A stretch of 11,481 bases of DNA from DASVDK01 sp036381125 [NCBI: Thermodesulfobacteriota bacterium] (GCA_036381125.1 DASVDK010000201.1:1-11481); one strand, 5' to 3'; counted from the stretch's first letter, positions 1 to 7,619 are shown. The notes: generated from the letters alone by a model not told the origin. A program made the numbers and translations.

Positions 1-465
1 CACGAGGGGAAGCCGCCGCGAGGCTGGCTCTCCCCGGGCGTGAACCCGAGCGCCGTCACCCCCGACCTCCTCGAGGAGGCGGGGTACACCTACATCCTCG
101 ACTGGGGGCCGATGGACGACCAGCCGGTCTGGATGAAGACCCGCAAGGGGCGCATCCTCGCCGTCCCGTACCCGCAGGAGGTGAACGACATCCCGATGAT
201 CTGCCTGCACCACGGCACCGGGACGGCATTCGCCGACATGATCGTCGATCAGTTCGACGAGATGCTCGCGCAGTCGGCACGGCAGCCGCTCGTCTACGGC
301 ATCAGCCTGCATGCGTTCATCGCCGGGCAGCCCTTCCGGATCCGGCACCTGCGGCGCGCGCTCGAGCACGTCTGCCGGCACCGGGAGCGCGTCTGGCTGA
401 CGACCTCGGGCGAGATCGCCCGTCACTTCGCCGATCACGCGCCGATCGGGCCGGACGCACGATGA
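1..465 (+). CDS. PuuE-like polysaccharide deacetylase / allantoinase-family hydrolase, 3' part
   Basis: The reading frame is open from base 1, so this is the C-terminal 154 residues of a gene that starts left of the window; a GTG at 40 is internal and not a convincing start. The sequence shows RGWLSPG, TPDLLEEAGY, ILDWGPMDDQP, a VPYPQEVNDIP stretch and SLHAFIAGQPFR near the end. This is the pattern of the C-terminal half of PuuE-type members of the carbohydrate esterase 4/NodB superfamily, which include metal-independent allantoinases hydrolysing allantoin to allantoate and many uncharacterised deacetylases. In the allantoinases I recall, the last motif reads HPYI.G.P.R; here Pro is Ala (HAFI), so the substrate should not be taken as allantoin. 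No signal peptide can be judged because the N-terminus is missing. The stop overlaps the next gene's ATG (ATGA at 462-465), so the two are translationally coupled. Confidence 0.85.
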   Translation, partial: HEGKPPRGWLSPGVNPSAVTPDLLEEAGYTYILDWGPMDDQPVWMKTRKGRILAVPYPQEVNDIPMICLHHGTGTAFADMIVDQFDEMLAQSARQPLVYGISLHAFIAGQPFRIRHLRRALEHVCRHRERVWLTTSGEIARHFADHAPIGPDAR

Positions 466-1289
466 CCGGCCGGCCTCTGCGTGGTCCCACGACCGTCGCC
501 GTCGGCGGCTTCGGCGCGATCGGCCGCACCGTCGCCGAGCACCTCGATCGAGGCATCCCGGGGCTTCGCCTGGCCGCGGTATCGGCGCGCGACGCGGCGA
601 AGGCGGAGCGGGTCCTCCGGACGTTCCGCACCCCGGTCCCGGTCGTACCGCTCGCCTCGCTCGCGGAGGTCGCCGAGGTCGTGGTCGAGTGCGCGCCGGC
701 CGAGCACCTCCTGGAGGTGGCCGAGCCGGCCCTGCGGGCCGGCCGCACCCTCTTCGTCCTCAGCGCCGGCGCGCTCCTGTCGTCCCCCCACCTCGTCGAC
801 CTGGCGGCCGCGCACGGCGGGCAGATCGTCGTGCCGACCGGCGCCCTGATCGGCCTCGACGCCGTGACCGCGGCCGCCGAGGGAACCATCACCACGGTGC
901 GCATGATCACCCGCAAGCCGGTGCGTGGCCTCGCCGGCGCCCCCTACCTGGTCGACAGGGGGATCGATGTCGAGGCGCTCACCGAGCCGCGGCTCGTGTT
1001 CGAGGGGACCGCCCGGGAGGGGGCCCGGGGGTTCCCGGCGAACGTCAACGTGGCGGCGGCGCTCGGGCTCGCGGGGGTCGGCCCGGACCGGACGCGACTC
1101 GAAATCTGGGCCGACCCGGCGCTCGACCGCAACACCCACCGCATCGAGGTCGAGTCGGACTCGGCGACCTTCAGCATGACCATCGCCAACGTCCCCTCCG
1201 ACGACAACCCCCGAACCGGCCGCATCACGGCCCTCAGCGTCGTCGCCGCGCTCCGGAAGCTGCGCAGCCCCCTCAGGGTCGGGACCTGA
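462..1289 (+). CDS. L-aspartate dehydrogenase family protein (NadX/DUF108 type)
   Basis: This 275-residue protein has an N-terminal Rossmann fold with the dinucleotide motif GFGAIG at residues 16-21. The C-terminal catalytic domain is typical of aspartate dehydrogenase: GFPANVNVAAALGLAG, then GPDRT, IWADP, NTHRIEVES with His226, and NVPSDDNPRTG near the end. The His in the N-x-H motif is the conserved catalytic residue of the family. Characterised members oxidise L-aspartate to iminoaspartate/oxaloacetate with NAD(P), either feeding NAD synthesis or degrading aspartate. No nadA or nadC is adjacent here. Overlap with a deacetylase-family hydrolase instead suggests an amino-acid or N-compound catabolic operon, so the true substrate may be a related amino acid. 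Length is normal (about 240-275 residues). The start is the ATG in the ATGA overlap; no strong SD is needed given the coupling. Family confidence is high, substrate uncertain. Confidence 0.85.
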   Translation: MTGRPLRGPTTVAVGGFGAIGRTVAEHLDRGIPGLRLAAVSARDAAKAERVLRTFRTPVPVVPLASLAEVAEVVVECAPAEHLLEVAEPALRAGRTLFVLSAGALLSSPHLVDLAAAHGGQIVVPTGALIGLDAVTAAAEGTITTVRMITRKPVRGLAGAPYLVDRGIDVEALTEPRLVFEGTAREGARGFPANVNVAAALGLAGVGPDRTRLEIWADPALDRNTHRIEVESDSATFSMTIANVPSDDNPRTGRITALSVVAALRKLRSPLRVGT

Positions 1290-1299
1290 GCGGACGGGC

Positions 1300-1373
1300 G
1301 GGGTCAGGTCTTTCCATTTTCCAGGGGGTCAGGTCTTTCCATTTTCCATGGGGTCAGGTCTTTCCATTTTCCA
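1300..1373 (+). repeat. Three tandem copies of a 24-bp repeat (25-bp period)
   Basis: Copies start at 1300, 1325 and 1350, each 24 bp and identical, separated by a single base (G, then T). The core is GGTCAGGTCTTTCCATTTTC. The A/T-rich half stands out against the G+C-rich surroundings. One further copy lies in inverse orientation at 3129-3151, on the other side of the LuxR-type gene. The array fills most of the gap between the aspartate dehydrogenase stop and the regulator's start. One-base spacers exclude CRISPR. From memory, GGGGTCAGGTCT-type elements recur in many bacterial genomes near REP-associated (Y1) transposases; no such transposase gene is in this window. Confidence 0.9.
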
Positions 1374-1402
1374 TGGGGGGCCGTGTCCCGACGCTTCGGC
1401 GC

Positions 1403-1408
1403 TATCCT
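1403..1408 (+). promoter_or_regulatory. Possible -10 element of the LuxR-type regulator gene
   Basis: TATCCT lies 9 bases before the ATG at 1418, which would place the transcription start at or just before the start codon. No purine-rich SD precedes that ATG, which fits leaderless or near-leaderless translation. No convincing -35 hexamer is seen at the right distance. Weak evidence, offered because it explains the missing ribosome binding site. Confidence 0.35.
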
Positions 1409-1417
1409 GTTGGCGGC

Positions 1418-3085
1418 ATGACGAGCGACCACGATGCCCTCGCGGCCGGCCGCGACGCCCTGGCGCGGGGGGCCTGGGACGACGCGCGGCGCCACTTCGA
1501 GGCGGCGTTGGCTGCCGGCGGTGAGACGCCCGAGGCGCTCGAGGGGCTCGGCATGGCCGCCTGGTGGCTGCAGGACGTCCGGGTGACCCTCGACGCCCGC
1601 GAGCGGGCCTACCGGCTCTACCACGAGGCGGGCGACCGGATCGGCGCGGCGCGCATGGCCTCGTGGCTCGCCGACGACCACGCCTGGTTCCGGGCGGAGC
1701 CGGCCGTGGCCGCCGGGTGGCTGCAGCGGGGCTACCGGCTCCTCGAGGGCCTTCCTCCCACGGCCGAACTCGGCTGGTGCCACGTTCGCGACGGCGAGAT
1801 CGCGTTCCTCTACCATGGCGACCTCGCCGCCGCGCAGCGACACGGCCGGCAGGCGGTCGAGGCCGGCCGGGCCATCGGCAGCCTCGACGTGGAGATGTAC
1901 GGCGTCGCGCTCGAAGGGCTCGCCCTCGTCGCAGCCGGCGAGGTCGCCCTCGGCCTCCGGGCCCTCGACGAAGCCTCGGCGGCCGCCATCGGCCGCGAGA
2001 TGCGTGACCCGGTCGCCGTCGCGAGCGTCTGCTGCTACCTCATCTCGGCCTGCGAGCGGGTGCGCGACTTCGGCCGCGCGGCGCAGTGGTGCGCCCGCGT
2101 GCGCGACTTCTGCGAGCGGTGGCGGTTCGGCTGGATCCTCACCTACTGCCGCCTCCACCACGCGGCCATCCTCGTCTGGCGTGGCGCCTTCCCCGAGGCG
2201 GAGGCGGAGCTCTCGGCCGCGATCGACGAACTCACGGCCACCCGGCCGCCGATCGCGGTGGAGGGGTTCGTCCGGCTCGCCGAGTTGCGGCGCCGGCAGG
2301 GCCGGCTCGACGAGGCCGAGCGGCTCTTCGCGCAGGCGGACGCCCACCCCCTGGCGCTCCTCGGGCAGGCGGCGCTGGCCCTCGACCGGGACGACCCCGC
2401 GGCCGCGGCGGCGCTCGCGGACCGTCTGCTCAGGCGAACGCCGGCCGGCGACCGGACCGGTCGCGTCCCGGCACTCGAAGTGGCCGTGGTGGCCTACGCG
2501 GCGCTCGGCGACGCCGAGGGGCTTCGCCCCCATCTCGCCGAACTCCAGGCCACGGCCCGGGACGTCGGCACCGCGCCCGTGCGCGCGGCCCTGGCCTTTG
2601 CCGAGGGGGCGGCGGCGGCCGCCGCCGGCCACCACGACTCGGCGCGCCGTCGCTTCGAGGACGCCGTCGACCTCTACCGCGCCTCGGGGGCGGCCTTCGA
2701 GGCGGCGCAGGCCCGCCTGGCCCTCGCGGGCGCCCTGTCGGCGCTCGACCGGCGCGCCGAGGCCGAGCGGGAGGCCGGGGGGGCCCGCGACGCTCTCGCG
2801 TCGATCGGCGCCGGCCGCGGGGCCGAGCGCGCGGCGGCGCTCCTCGCGGACCTGGCCGCGGCGCCCGCTCCCGCGGCGCCCGCCAGGGGCGACAGCCCCC
2901 TCTCCCGCCGGGAGCGCGAGGTGCTCGCCCTGGTGGCCCGCGGTCTCACGAACGCCGACATCGCGGCGCGTCTCGTCGTGAGCGAGCACACCGTCCACCG
3001 CCACGTCGCCAACATCCTCACCAAGCTCGGCGTCTCCTCCCGTGCCGCAGCCGTCGCCCGGGCAACCCGCGACGGGCTCATCTAG
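1418..3085 (+). CDS. LuxR-family transcriptional regulator with N-terminal TPR-like repeats
   Basis: This 555-residue protein ends in a LuxR/FixJ-type helix-turn-helix (about residues 493-555): LSRREREVLALVARGLTN, then IAARLVVSEHTVHRHV and ILTKLGVSSR. The rest (about 1-480) is all-helical and rich in Ala, Leu and Arg. Repeated A-x-x-x-A/G helix pairs (for example LARGAWDDARRHFEAALAAG near the start) resemble tetratricopeptide repeats. I see no Walker A/B ATPase module, so it is not a full LAL/MalT regulator, and no receiver domain. No ligand-binding pocket can be named. The frame is open far upstream through the dehydrogenase gene, but ATG 1418 is the sensible start because it follows the intergenic repeats and a possible -10 and begins the TPR pattern. 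The neighbouring methyltransferase has its own SD and probable promoter, so it may be a target rather than operon partner. Confidence 0.85.
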   Translation: MTSDHDALAAGRDALARGAWDDARRHFEAALAAGGETPEALEGLGMAAWWLQDVRVTLDARERAYRLYHEAGDRIGAARMASWLADDHAWFRAEPAVAAGWLQRGYRLLEGLPPTAELGWCHVRDGEIAFLYHGDLAAAQRHGRQAVEAGRAIGSLDVEMYGVALEGLALVAAGEVALGLRALDEASAAAIGREMRDPVAVASVCCYLISACERVRDFGRAAQWCARVRDFCERWRFGWILTYCRLHHAAILVWRGAFPEAEAELSAAIDELTATRPPIAVEGFVRLAELRRRQGRLDEAERLFAQADAHPLALLGQAALALDRDDPAAAAALADRLLRRTPAGDRTGRVPALEVAVVAYAALGDAEGLRPHLAELQATARDVGTAPVRAALAFAEGAAAAAAGHHDSARRRFEDAVDLYRASGAAFEAAQARLALAGALSALDRRAEAEREAGGARDALASIGAGRGAERAAALLADLAAAPAPAAPARGDSPLSRREREVLALVARGLTNADIAARLVVSEHTVHRHVANILTKLGVSSRAAAVARATRDGLI

Positions 3086-3128
3086 CGTCCGCCCGCCGGG
3101 CACGGCGCGCCGCCGAGCCGGGCGGCCG

Positions 3129-3151
3129 GGAAAATGGAAAGACCTGACCCC
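3129..3151 (-). repeat. Inverted fourth copy of the 24-bp repeat
   Basis: On the minus strand this 23-base stretch matches the unit found three times at 1300-1373 without mismatch; only the 24th base differs (3128). It begins 43 bases after the regulator's stop. With the upstream array it places the LuxR-type gene between oppositely oriented repeats about 1.75 kb apart. Confidence 0.88.
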
Positions 3152-3159
3152 GGTCGGTG

Positions 3160-3208
3160 GCCGGTTCGGGCCATTTCGGGGCCGGGGGCGAAAATGGCCC
3201 GGACCGGC
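3160..3208. repeat. Long inverted repeat / hairpin between regulator and methyltransferase
   Basis: Arms 3160-3176 and 3192-3208 pair over 17 bp with one G-T wobble (3166/3202) around a 15-base loop. The arm contains GGGCCATTT, paired with AAATGGCCC. No T-run follows on either strand, so it is not a standard intrinsic terminator, although it could stop or stabilise the regulator transcript. The right arm with its preceding base reads AAAATGG, a string also present in the neighbouring repeat copy eight bases upstream, which raises the possibility of a related REP-like element. Confidence 0.7.
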
Positions 3209-3233
3209 GAGGCGGCCGCGACCCCGCTCGGGA

Positions 3234-3260
3234 TAGAGTCCTCGGCACCCGAAAGGAGGT
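3234..3260 (+). promoter_or_regulatory. -10-like element and strong SD of the methyltransferase gene
   Basis: TAGAGT at 3234-3239 resembles a -10 hexamer. AAAGGAGGT at 3252-3260 is a near-perfect Shine-Dalgarno sequence with six bases between AGGAGG and the ATG at 3266. The SD decides the start of the methyltransferase. The -35 region is not recognisable, so the promoter half is tentative, the SD half firm. Confidence 0.6.
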
Positions 3261-3265
3261 CGCCG

Positions 3266-4324
3266 ATGGACCAGCAGACGCTCGAGGCGTTCGCGGAGCG
3301 CATCTACACCGAACTCAACACGGCCCTGTCCTACCTCAACCTGTACGTGGGGGACCGGCTCGGCCTGTTCGAGGCCCTGGCCGAATCGGGCCCGACGACG
3401 CCGGGCGAGCTTGCCTTGCGGACCGGGTGCGCCGACCGGTACGTGCGGGAGTGGCTCGAGTGCATGGCCGTGTCGGACTACATCGAGGCCGATCCGGACG
3501 GCCGCCGGTTCTGGCTGTCGGAGGAGCAGCGGATCGCCTTCGTGGAGCAGGAGCACGCGACCTACGTCGGCGCCCTCGTCCGCTTCGTGCCGAGCGTCGC
3601 GCGGCCCCTCGAGGCGCTGCTCGACGCCTTCCGGACGGGGGGCGGCGTCCCCTTCGAGGCCTACGGCGAGGACGCGGTCGAGGCGATCGGGGCCGGCAAC
3701 CGGCCGATGTACCTCAACGACCTGGCCGCCCGGTGGATGCCGGCGCTCCCCGACGTCCAGGCCCGGCTCGAGGCCGGGGGGCGCGTGGCGGACATCGGCT
3801 GCGGGGTGGGCTGGTCGAGCATCGCCCTCGCCAGGGCGTTCCCTCGCGCGCGGGTCGACGGCGTCGACATCGACGCGACCTCGATCGAGCGGGCCCGCCG
3901 CAACGCCGACGCGGCCGGCGTCGGCGGCCGGGTGCGCTTCCACCTGGCGGCCGCCGAGACGGCGCCGCTCGAGGGGACGTACGACCTCGTGACCGCGTTC
4001 GAGACCCTCCACGACATGCCCTACCCGGTGGAGGCGCTCGCCCGGATGCGGGCCCTGGCCGGGCCGCGTGGGACGGTGCTCGTCGCGGACGAGGCGGTGG
4101 GCGAGACGCTCGAGGAGAACCGGACCCTCGTCGGCCGTCTCTGTTACAACTTCAGCGTCCTGCACTGCCTGCCGCAGGCGATGACCGTCCCCGGCTCGGC
4201 CGCCACCGGCACCGTCATGCGGCCGTCGACGCTCCGCGCCTACGCGCGGGAGGCCGGCTTCGCCCGGGTCGACCTGCTCCCGATCGAGCACCCGCTCTGG
4301 CGCTTCTATCGGCTGACGGCCTAG
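3266..4324 (+). CDS. Class I SAM-dependent methyltransferase with N-terminal winged helix (Rv2258c-like)
   Basis: This 352-residue protein has a helical/winged-helix N-terminal part (about 15-100; for example LGLFEALAESGPTTPGELA and DRYVREWLECMAVSDYI), as in plant O-methyltransferase-like and Mycobacterium tuberculosis Rv2258c-type proteins. A Rossmann methyltransferase domain follows. Motif I is VADIGCGVGWSS from residue 174, the ribose-binding acidic residue is Asp201 in DGVDID, and later motifs include YDLVTAFETLHDM and VLVADEAV. The total length is very close to Rv2258c-type proteins (about 350). The family transfers methyl groups to small molecules, but the acceptor is unknown. The start is fixed by AAAGGAGGT six bases upstream; the frame extends further 5' but through repeat DNA. 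It follows a LuxR-type regulator on the same strand and runs head-on into the molybdenum hydroxylase operon, with 24 bp between stops and no hairpin seen there. Confidence 0.88.
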   Translation: MDQQTLEAFAERIYTELNTALSYLNLYVGDRLGLFEALAESGPTTPGELALRTGCADRYVREWLECMAVSDYIEADPDGRRFWLSEEQRIAFVEQEHATYVGALVRFVPSVARPLEALLDAFRTGGGVPFEAYGEDAVEAIGAGNRPMYLNDLAARWMPALPDVQARLEAGGRVADIGCGVGWSSIALARAFPRARVDGVDIDATSIERARRNADAAGVGGRVRFHLAAAETAPLEGTYDLVTAFETLHDMPYPVEALARMRALAGPRGTVLVADEAVGETLEENRTLVGRLCYNFSVLHCLPQAMTVPGSAATGTVMRPSTLRAYAREAGFARVDLLPIEHPLWRFYRLTA

Positions 4325-4348
4325 GAGCCTCGTTCGCGCCCCTGGAGG

Positions 4349-6610
4349 TCAGGCCCTGGCGCGCGTCTTGCTCCGGGACGGCCTGCTCTCCACGGATGGC
4401 AACCCGGGCAGCACCTTCTCGAGCGTGATGGGGAAGTCGCGGACGCGCACCCCGACGGCGTTGAACACCGCGTTCGCGACGGCCGCGTTGGCGCCGCAAT
4501 TGCCCAGCTCGCCGATGCCCTTGGCGCCGAGCACGTTGGCCTTGTCGTCGAACCCGTCGAGGAGGACCGCGTCGATCTCCGGGATGTCGGCGTGCACCGG
4601 CACCAGGTACCCGGCGAGGTCCCGGTAGACGAAGGCACCCGACCGGGTGTCGACGACGCCCTCTTCGAGCAGGGCCATGCTCGCCCCCCAGGTCATGCCG
4701 CCGATCAACTGCGAGCGCGCGGTCTTGGCGTTCAGGAAGCGGCCGGCCGCGAAGACGCCGAGCATCCGCCGGAGCCGGATCTCGGCCGTGTCGACGTCGA
4801 CGCCGACCTCGGCGAACTGGGCTCCGTAGGTGTGGAGGGAGTAGGCCTTGTAGTTCGGGTCCTCCCACATGGCGGGGACCTCGCCCTCCGCCGCAAGGCC
4901 CCCGGGGTGGTTCCGGGCGACGATCTCGGCCAGCGCCTCCGACGCGCCGTCGATCGTGACCCGGCCGCCCGAGAGCTGCGCTCGCCTGAGGTCCAGGCCG
5001 TGCAGCGGGGAGCGAGCGTCGCTCTGCACCGAGGCCAGAAGCTTCTCCCGGAGCGCTTCGCACGCGCGATGGACCGCGGTGCAGGTGTTCGAGGCGCCCC
5101 ACGAGCCGCCCGAGCCGGCACCGGCCGGAAAGTCCGAGCTGCCCAGCTCCACCCGCACGCGGTCGATCGGCAGGCCGAGCGCGTCGGCCGCGACCTGGGT
5201 CACGATGGTGTAGGTGCCGGTGCCGATGTCGGTCATGTCCGCCTGGACGACGGCGACGCCATCCGGCGCGATCCCGACCCGTGCCCGGCTCGTCATCTGG
5301 AACTGCATCCGCATGGCGGCCGCCACGCCGTAGCCGACGAGCCACCGGCCGTCGCGCAGGCTCCCGGGCCGCGTCGGACGGCGCTCCCAGCCGAACCGGC
5401 GCGCCCCCTCGCGCAGGCACTCGACCAGGCGGCGGTCGCTGAAGGGCACGCCTCGCTCGGGGTCGAGCGTGGGCTCGTTCCGGATGCGCAGCTCGATGGG
5501 GTCCATGCGGAGCGCATCGGCAAGCTCGTCGATCGCCGACTCGAACGCCAGGAGCCCCGGCGCGTCGCCCGGCGCGCGGACGTCCTCCCCGCGCGGCAGG
5601 TCGAGCGGGACCAGGCGGTGGGTGGTGCGCCGGTCGGGCGCGGCGTAAAGGGCGCGCGTCGATGCCGCGGACTGCTCGGCGTACTCCCACCGGGGGCTCG
5701 TGTACATGACGACGTCGTGGCCGATGGCGACGAGCCGCCCGTCCCGCCCGGCGCCGAGTCGAACCCGCTGGCTCGACATGGGGCGCAGGCCCACGAGCTG
5801 GAAGACCTGCTGCCGCGTCATCGCGATCTTGACCGGCTGGTTCAACGCGCGGGCAGCGAGCGCCGCCAGGATCGTCTCGGCGTGGACGCCCAGCTTCGAG
5901 CCGAACCCGCCGCCCACGTACGGGCTGACGATCCGGATCCGCTCCGCGTCCACCCGGAGCGTGCTCGCGATCGCCGTTCGGGCCTCGGCGACGATCTGCG
6001 TGCTGACGTAGACGACCAGGTCCTCGCCGCGCGGGACCACCAGGCAGGTGTGCGGCTCCATCGGCTGCGAGAAGCCGTACGGCGTCGTGTAGCGCTGATC
6101 GACCTTGACCTCGGCGCTGCCGAACGCGGCGTCGAAGTCGCCGACCGACGTGTCGGTCGGCAGCCCCGCGTTGATCACCTCCGGCGCGTAGACCTCGTCC
6201 CGATGCGCGGCGAGGTCGAACCGCCCCGGCTCGACCGCGTACTCGACGTCGACGAGCGGCGCCGCCGCCCGCGCCTGCTCGTAGGTCGCGGCGACGACGA
6301 GCGCCACCGGCTCCCCGTAGTGGTGGACCTCGGGCCCGGCCAGCACCGGGTAGGCGCGCGAGTACTGCGAGGGGACCGACGGATCGATGGCGCCCTGCGC
6401 CGGCGCGTTGCCGTGGGTCATCACCATGCGGACCCCGGGCGACCGCTCGGCGTGCGAGGCGTCGATCCGCACGATGCGGCCGCGGCCGATCGTCGCCCCG
6501 ACGATGAAGCCGTAGAGCGGCTGACCGACGTCCCAGTGCTCGTACGCGTAGGTGGCCCGGCCGGTGACCTTCAATGGTCCGTCGACGCGGTTGATGGGTC
6601 GCCCGATCAT
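4349..6610 (-). CDS. Molybdopterin-binding large subunit of a xanthine dehydrogenase-family enzyme (PaoC/YagR-like)
   Basis: This subunit of about 753 residues holds the molybdenum cofactor of a cytosolic aldehyde oxidase/xanthine dehydrogenase-type enzyme. It starts GRPINRVDGPLKVTGRA as expected. It contains SPYVGGGFGSKLG, VRAPGDAPGLLAFESA, an AGSGGSWGASNTCTAVHRAC cofactor-loop region and near the end GAKGIGELGNCGANAAVANA, whose Glu701 occupies the catalytic base position. The C-terminus (FPITLEKVLPG) is intact and length matches E. coli PaoC (about 730). Start choice is ambiguous: in-frame ATGs at 6628, 6613 and 6610. I chose 6610 because GAGG sits five bases before it; 6628 would add MNDEAM. 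The upstream FAD-subunit stop is at 6636-6638, so it is the last gene of a three-gene operon. The substrate is probably an aldehyde or N-heterocycle, not determinable from sequence. Confidence 0.93.
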   Translation of the reverse strand: MIGRPINRVDGPLKVTGRATYAYEHWDVGQPLYGFIVGATIGRGRIVRIDASHAERSPGVRMVMTHGNAPAQGAIDPSVPSQYSRAYPVLAGPEVHHYGEPVALVVAATYEQARAAAPLVDVEYAVEPGRFDLAAHRDEVYAPEVINAGLPTDTSVGDFDAAFGSAEVKVDQRYTTPYGFSQPMEPHTCLVVPRGEDLVVYVSTQIVAEARTAIASTLRVDAERIRIVSPYVGGGFGSKLGVHAETILAALAARALNQPVKIAMTRQQVFQLVGLRPMSSQRVRLGAGRDGRLVAIGHDVVMYTSPRWEYAEQSAASTRALYAAPDRRTTHRLVPLDLPRGEDVRAPGDAPGLLAFESAIDELADALRMDPIELRIRNEPTLDPERGVPFSDRRLVECLREGARRFGWERRPTRPGSLRDGRWLVGYGVAAAMRMQFQMTSRARVGIAPDGVAVVQADMTDIGTGTYTIVTQVAADALGLPIDRVRVELGSSDFPAGAGSGGSWGASNTCTAVHRACEALREKLLASVQSDARSPLHGLDLRRAQLSGGRVTIDGASEALAEIVARNHPGGLAAEGEVPAMWEDPNYKAYSLHTYGAQFAEVGVDVDTAEIRLRRMLGVFAAGRFLNAKTARSQLIGGMTWGASMALLEEGVVDTRSGAFVYRDLAGYLVPVHADIPEIDAVLLDGFDDKANVLGAKGIGELGNCGANAAVANAVFNAVGVRVRDFPITLEKVLPGLPSVESRPSRSKTRARA

Positions 6611-6637
6611 CATGGCCTCGTCGTTCATGGCCTCGTC
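6610..6637 (-). repeat. 13-bp direct repeat duplicating the start region of the molybdopterin subunit
   Basis: TCATGGCCTCGTC (plus strand) occurs at 6610-6622 and 6625-6637, a 15-bp (five-codon) period. On the coding strand each copy reads GACGAGGCCATGA, so the GAGG and ATG are both doubled. It looks like a slippage duplication that created extra in-frame starts between the two subunit genes. Confidence 0.75.
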
Positions 6638-7619
6638 ATTCCCCCAGTGCGGCGTGAGCCAGCGTACGGCGGAGCGTCCGCCTGGCGAGCTCGATCTTGA
6701 AGTCGTTGTGACCGCGCCCCCTGGCGCCGGCCACGGCCGCATCGGCGTCCGCCGAGAAGGTGGCCATCGTCGCCGGACGCCCGGCCAGGGCCGCCTCCGC
6801 CTCGAGCGAGCGCCACGGCTTGTGCGCCACGCCGCCGAGCGCCACCCGCGCCCCGGTGACCGTCCGGCGATCGGTCGAGACGATGGCCGCCACGGAGACC
6901 AGGGCGAACTCGTAGGAGGCCCGGTCGCGCACCTTGCGGTAGACCTGCCGGCCCGGCGGCGGGGGCGGCAGCGTCACGGCCGTGATCATCTCGCCCGGCC
7001 GCAGCTCGGTCTCGATGTGCGGGGTGTCGCCCGGCAGCCGGTAGAAGTCGCCGATCGCGACACGACGGGTGAGCTGGTCGGGACCGAGCAGCTCGATCTG
7101 GGCCTCCACGGCGGTCATCGCGACCGCCATGTCCGACGGGTTGGTCGCGATGCAGGCGTCGCTCGCGCCGAGGATCGCGTGAATCCGGTTGAACCCGTCG
7201 ATCGCCGCGCAGCCCGAGCCGGGCTGCCGCTTGTTGCAGGCCGCGGCCGTGTCGTAGAAATAGGGGCACCGGGTCCGCTGCATCAGGTTGCCGCCCGTGG
7301 ACGCCTTGTTGCGCAACTGCGCCGAGGCGCCGGCCAGGAGGGCCTGGGCGACGACCGGGAAGCGGGTGCGCACGCGGCGGTCGGCGGCCACGTCGGAGTT
7401 GAGCGCCTGCGCGCCGATCCGCAGCCCGCCGTCGGGCAGGTCCTCGATGTCCTTCAAGGGGAGCCGGCTGATGTCGACGAGGTGGGTCGGCCGCTCGATC
7501 TCGAGCTTCATCAGGTCGAGCAGGTTGGTGCCGCCGGCGATGAACTTCGCGCCGGGTCTCGACGCCGCCGCGATCGCGGCCTTCGGATCCGCCGCCCGCT
7601 CGTAGGTGAAGGGCCTCAT
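6636..7619 (-). CDS. FAD-binding subunit with extra [4Fe-4S] cysteines (PaoB/YagS-like)
   Basis: This 327-residue subunit passes electrons from the molybdenum centre and [2Fe-2S] clusters to the acceptor. FAD-binding motifs are [13 protein letters not shown] (residues 26-38) and [13 protein letters not shown] (106-118). Cys118, Cys128, Cys137 and Cys156 lie in the segment [14 protein letters not shown] ... GSGCAAIDG ... SDAC. This pattern is known from E. coli PaoB, where an inserted loop carries a [4Fe-4S] cluster absent from ordinary xanthine dehydrogenases. The C-terminal CO-dehydrogenase-flavoprotein domain follows ([27 protein letters not shown]). The ATG at 7619 overlaps the [2Fe-2S] subunit stop (ATGA), so translation is coupled. 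Its own stop precedes the next subunit by less than 30 bases. Length and motifs look intact. Confidence 0.93.
   Translation of the reverse strand: MRPFTYERAADPKAAIAAASRPGAKFIAGGTNLLDLMKLEIERPTHLVDISRLPLKDIEDLPDGGLRIGAQALNSDVAADRRVRTRFPVVAQALLAGASAQLRNKASTGGNLMQRTRCPYFYDTAAACNKRQPGSGCAAIDGFNRIHAILGASDACIATNPSDMAVAMTAVEAQIELLGPDQLTRRVAIGDFYRLPGDTPHIETELRPGEMITAVTLPPPPPGRQVYRKVRDRASYEFALVSVAAIVSTDRRTVTGARVALGGVAHKPWRSLEAEAALAGRPATMATFSADADAAVAGARGRGHNDFKIELARRTLRRTLAHAALGE

Noticed and set aside
1300-1373. CRISPR array
   Set aside because: The repeats are separated by a single base, with no spacers and no cas genes.
689-1417. Extension of the LuxR-type regulator upstream to 689
   Set aside because: The extension is a low-complexity shadow of the dehydrogenase gene and runs through the tandem repeats; ATG 1418 is the plausible start.
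1304-4291. A 995-codon open frame on the minus strand opposite the regulator and methyltransferase
   Set aside because: It is a by-product of G+C-rich codon use. Its product is low-complexity Arg/Gly/Pro-rich without any domain, and the plus strand carries two recognisable genes.
4325-4348. Bidirectional terminator between the convergent genes
   Set aside because: No inverted repeat is visible in these 24 bases.
4592-6700. A 702-codon open frame on the plus strand opposite the molybdopterin subunit
   Set aside because: Arg/Asp/Val-rich shadow translation with no motifs; the opposite strand encodes a clear enzyme subunit.
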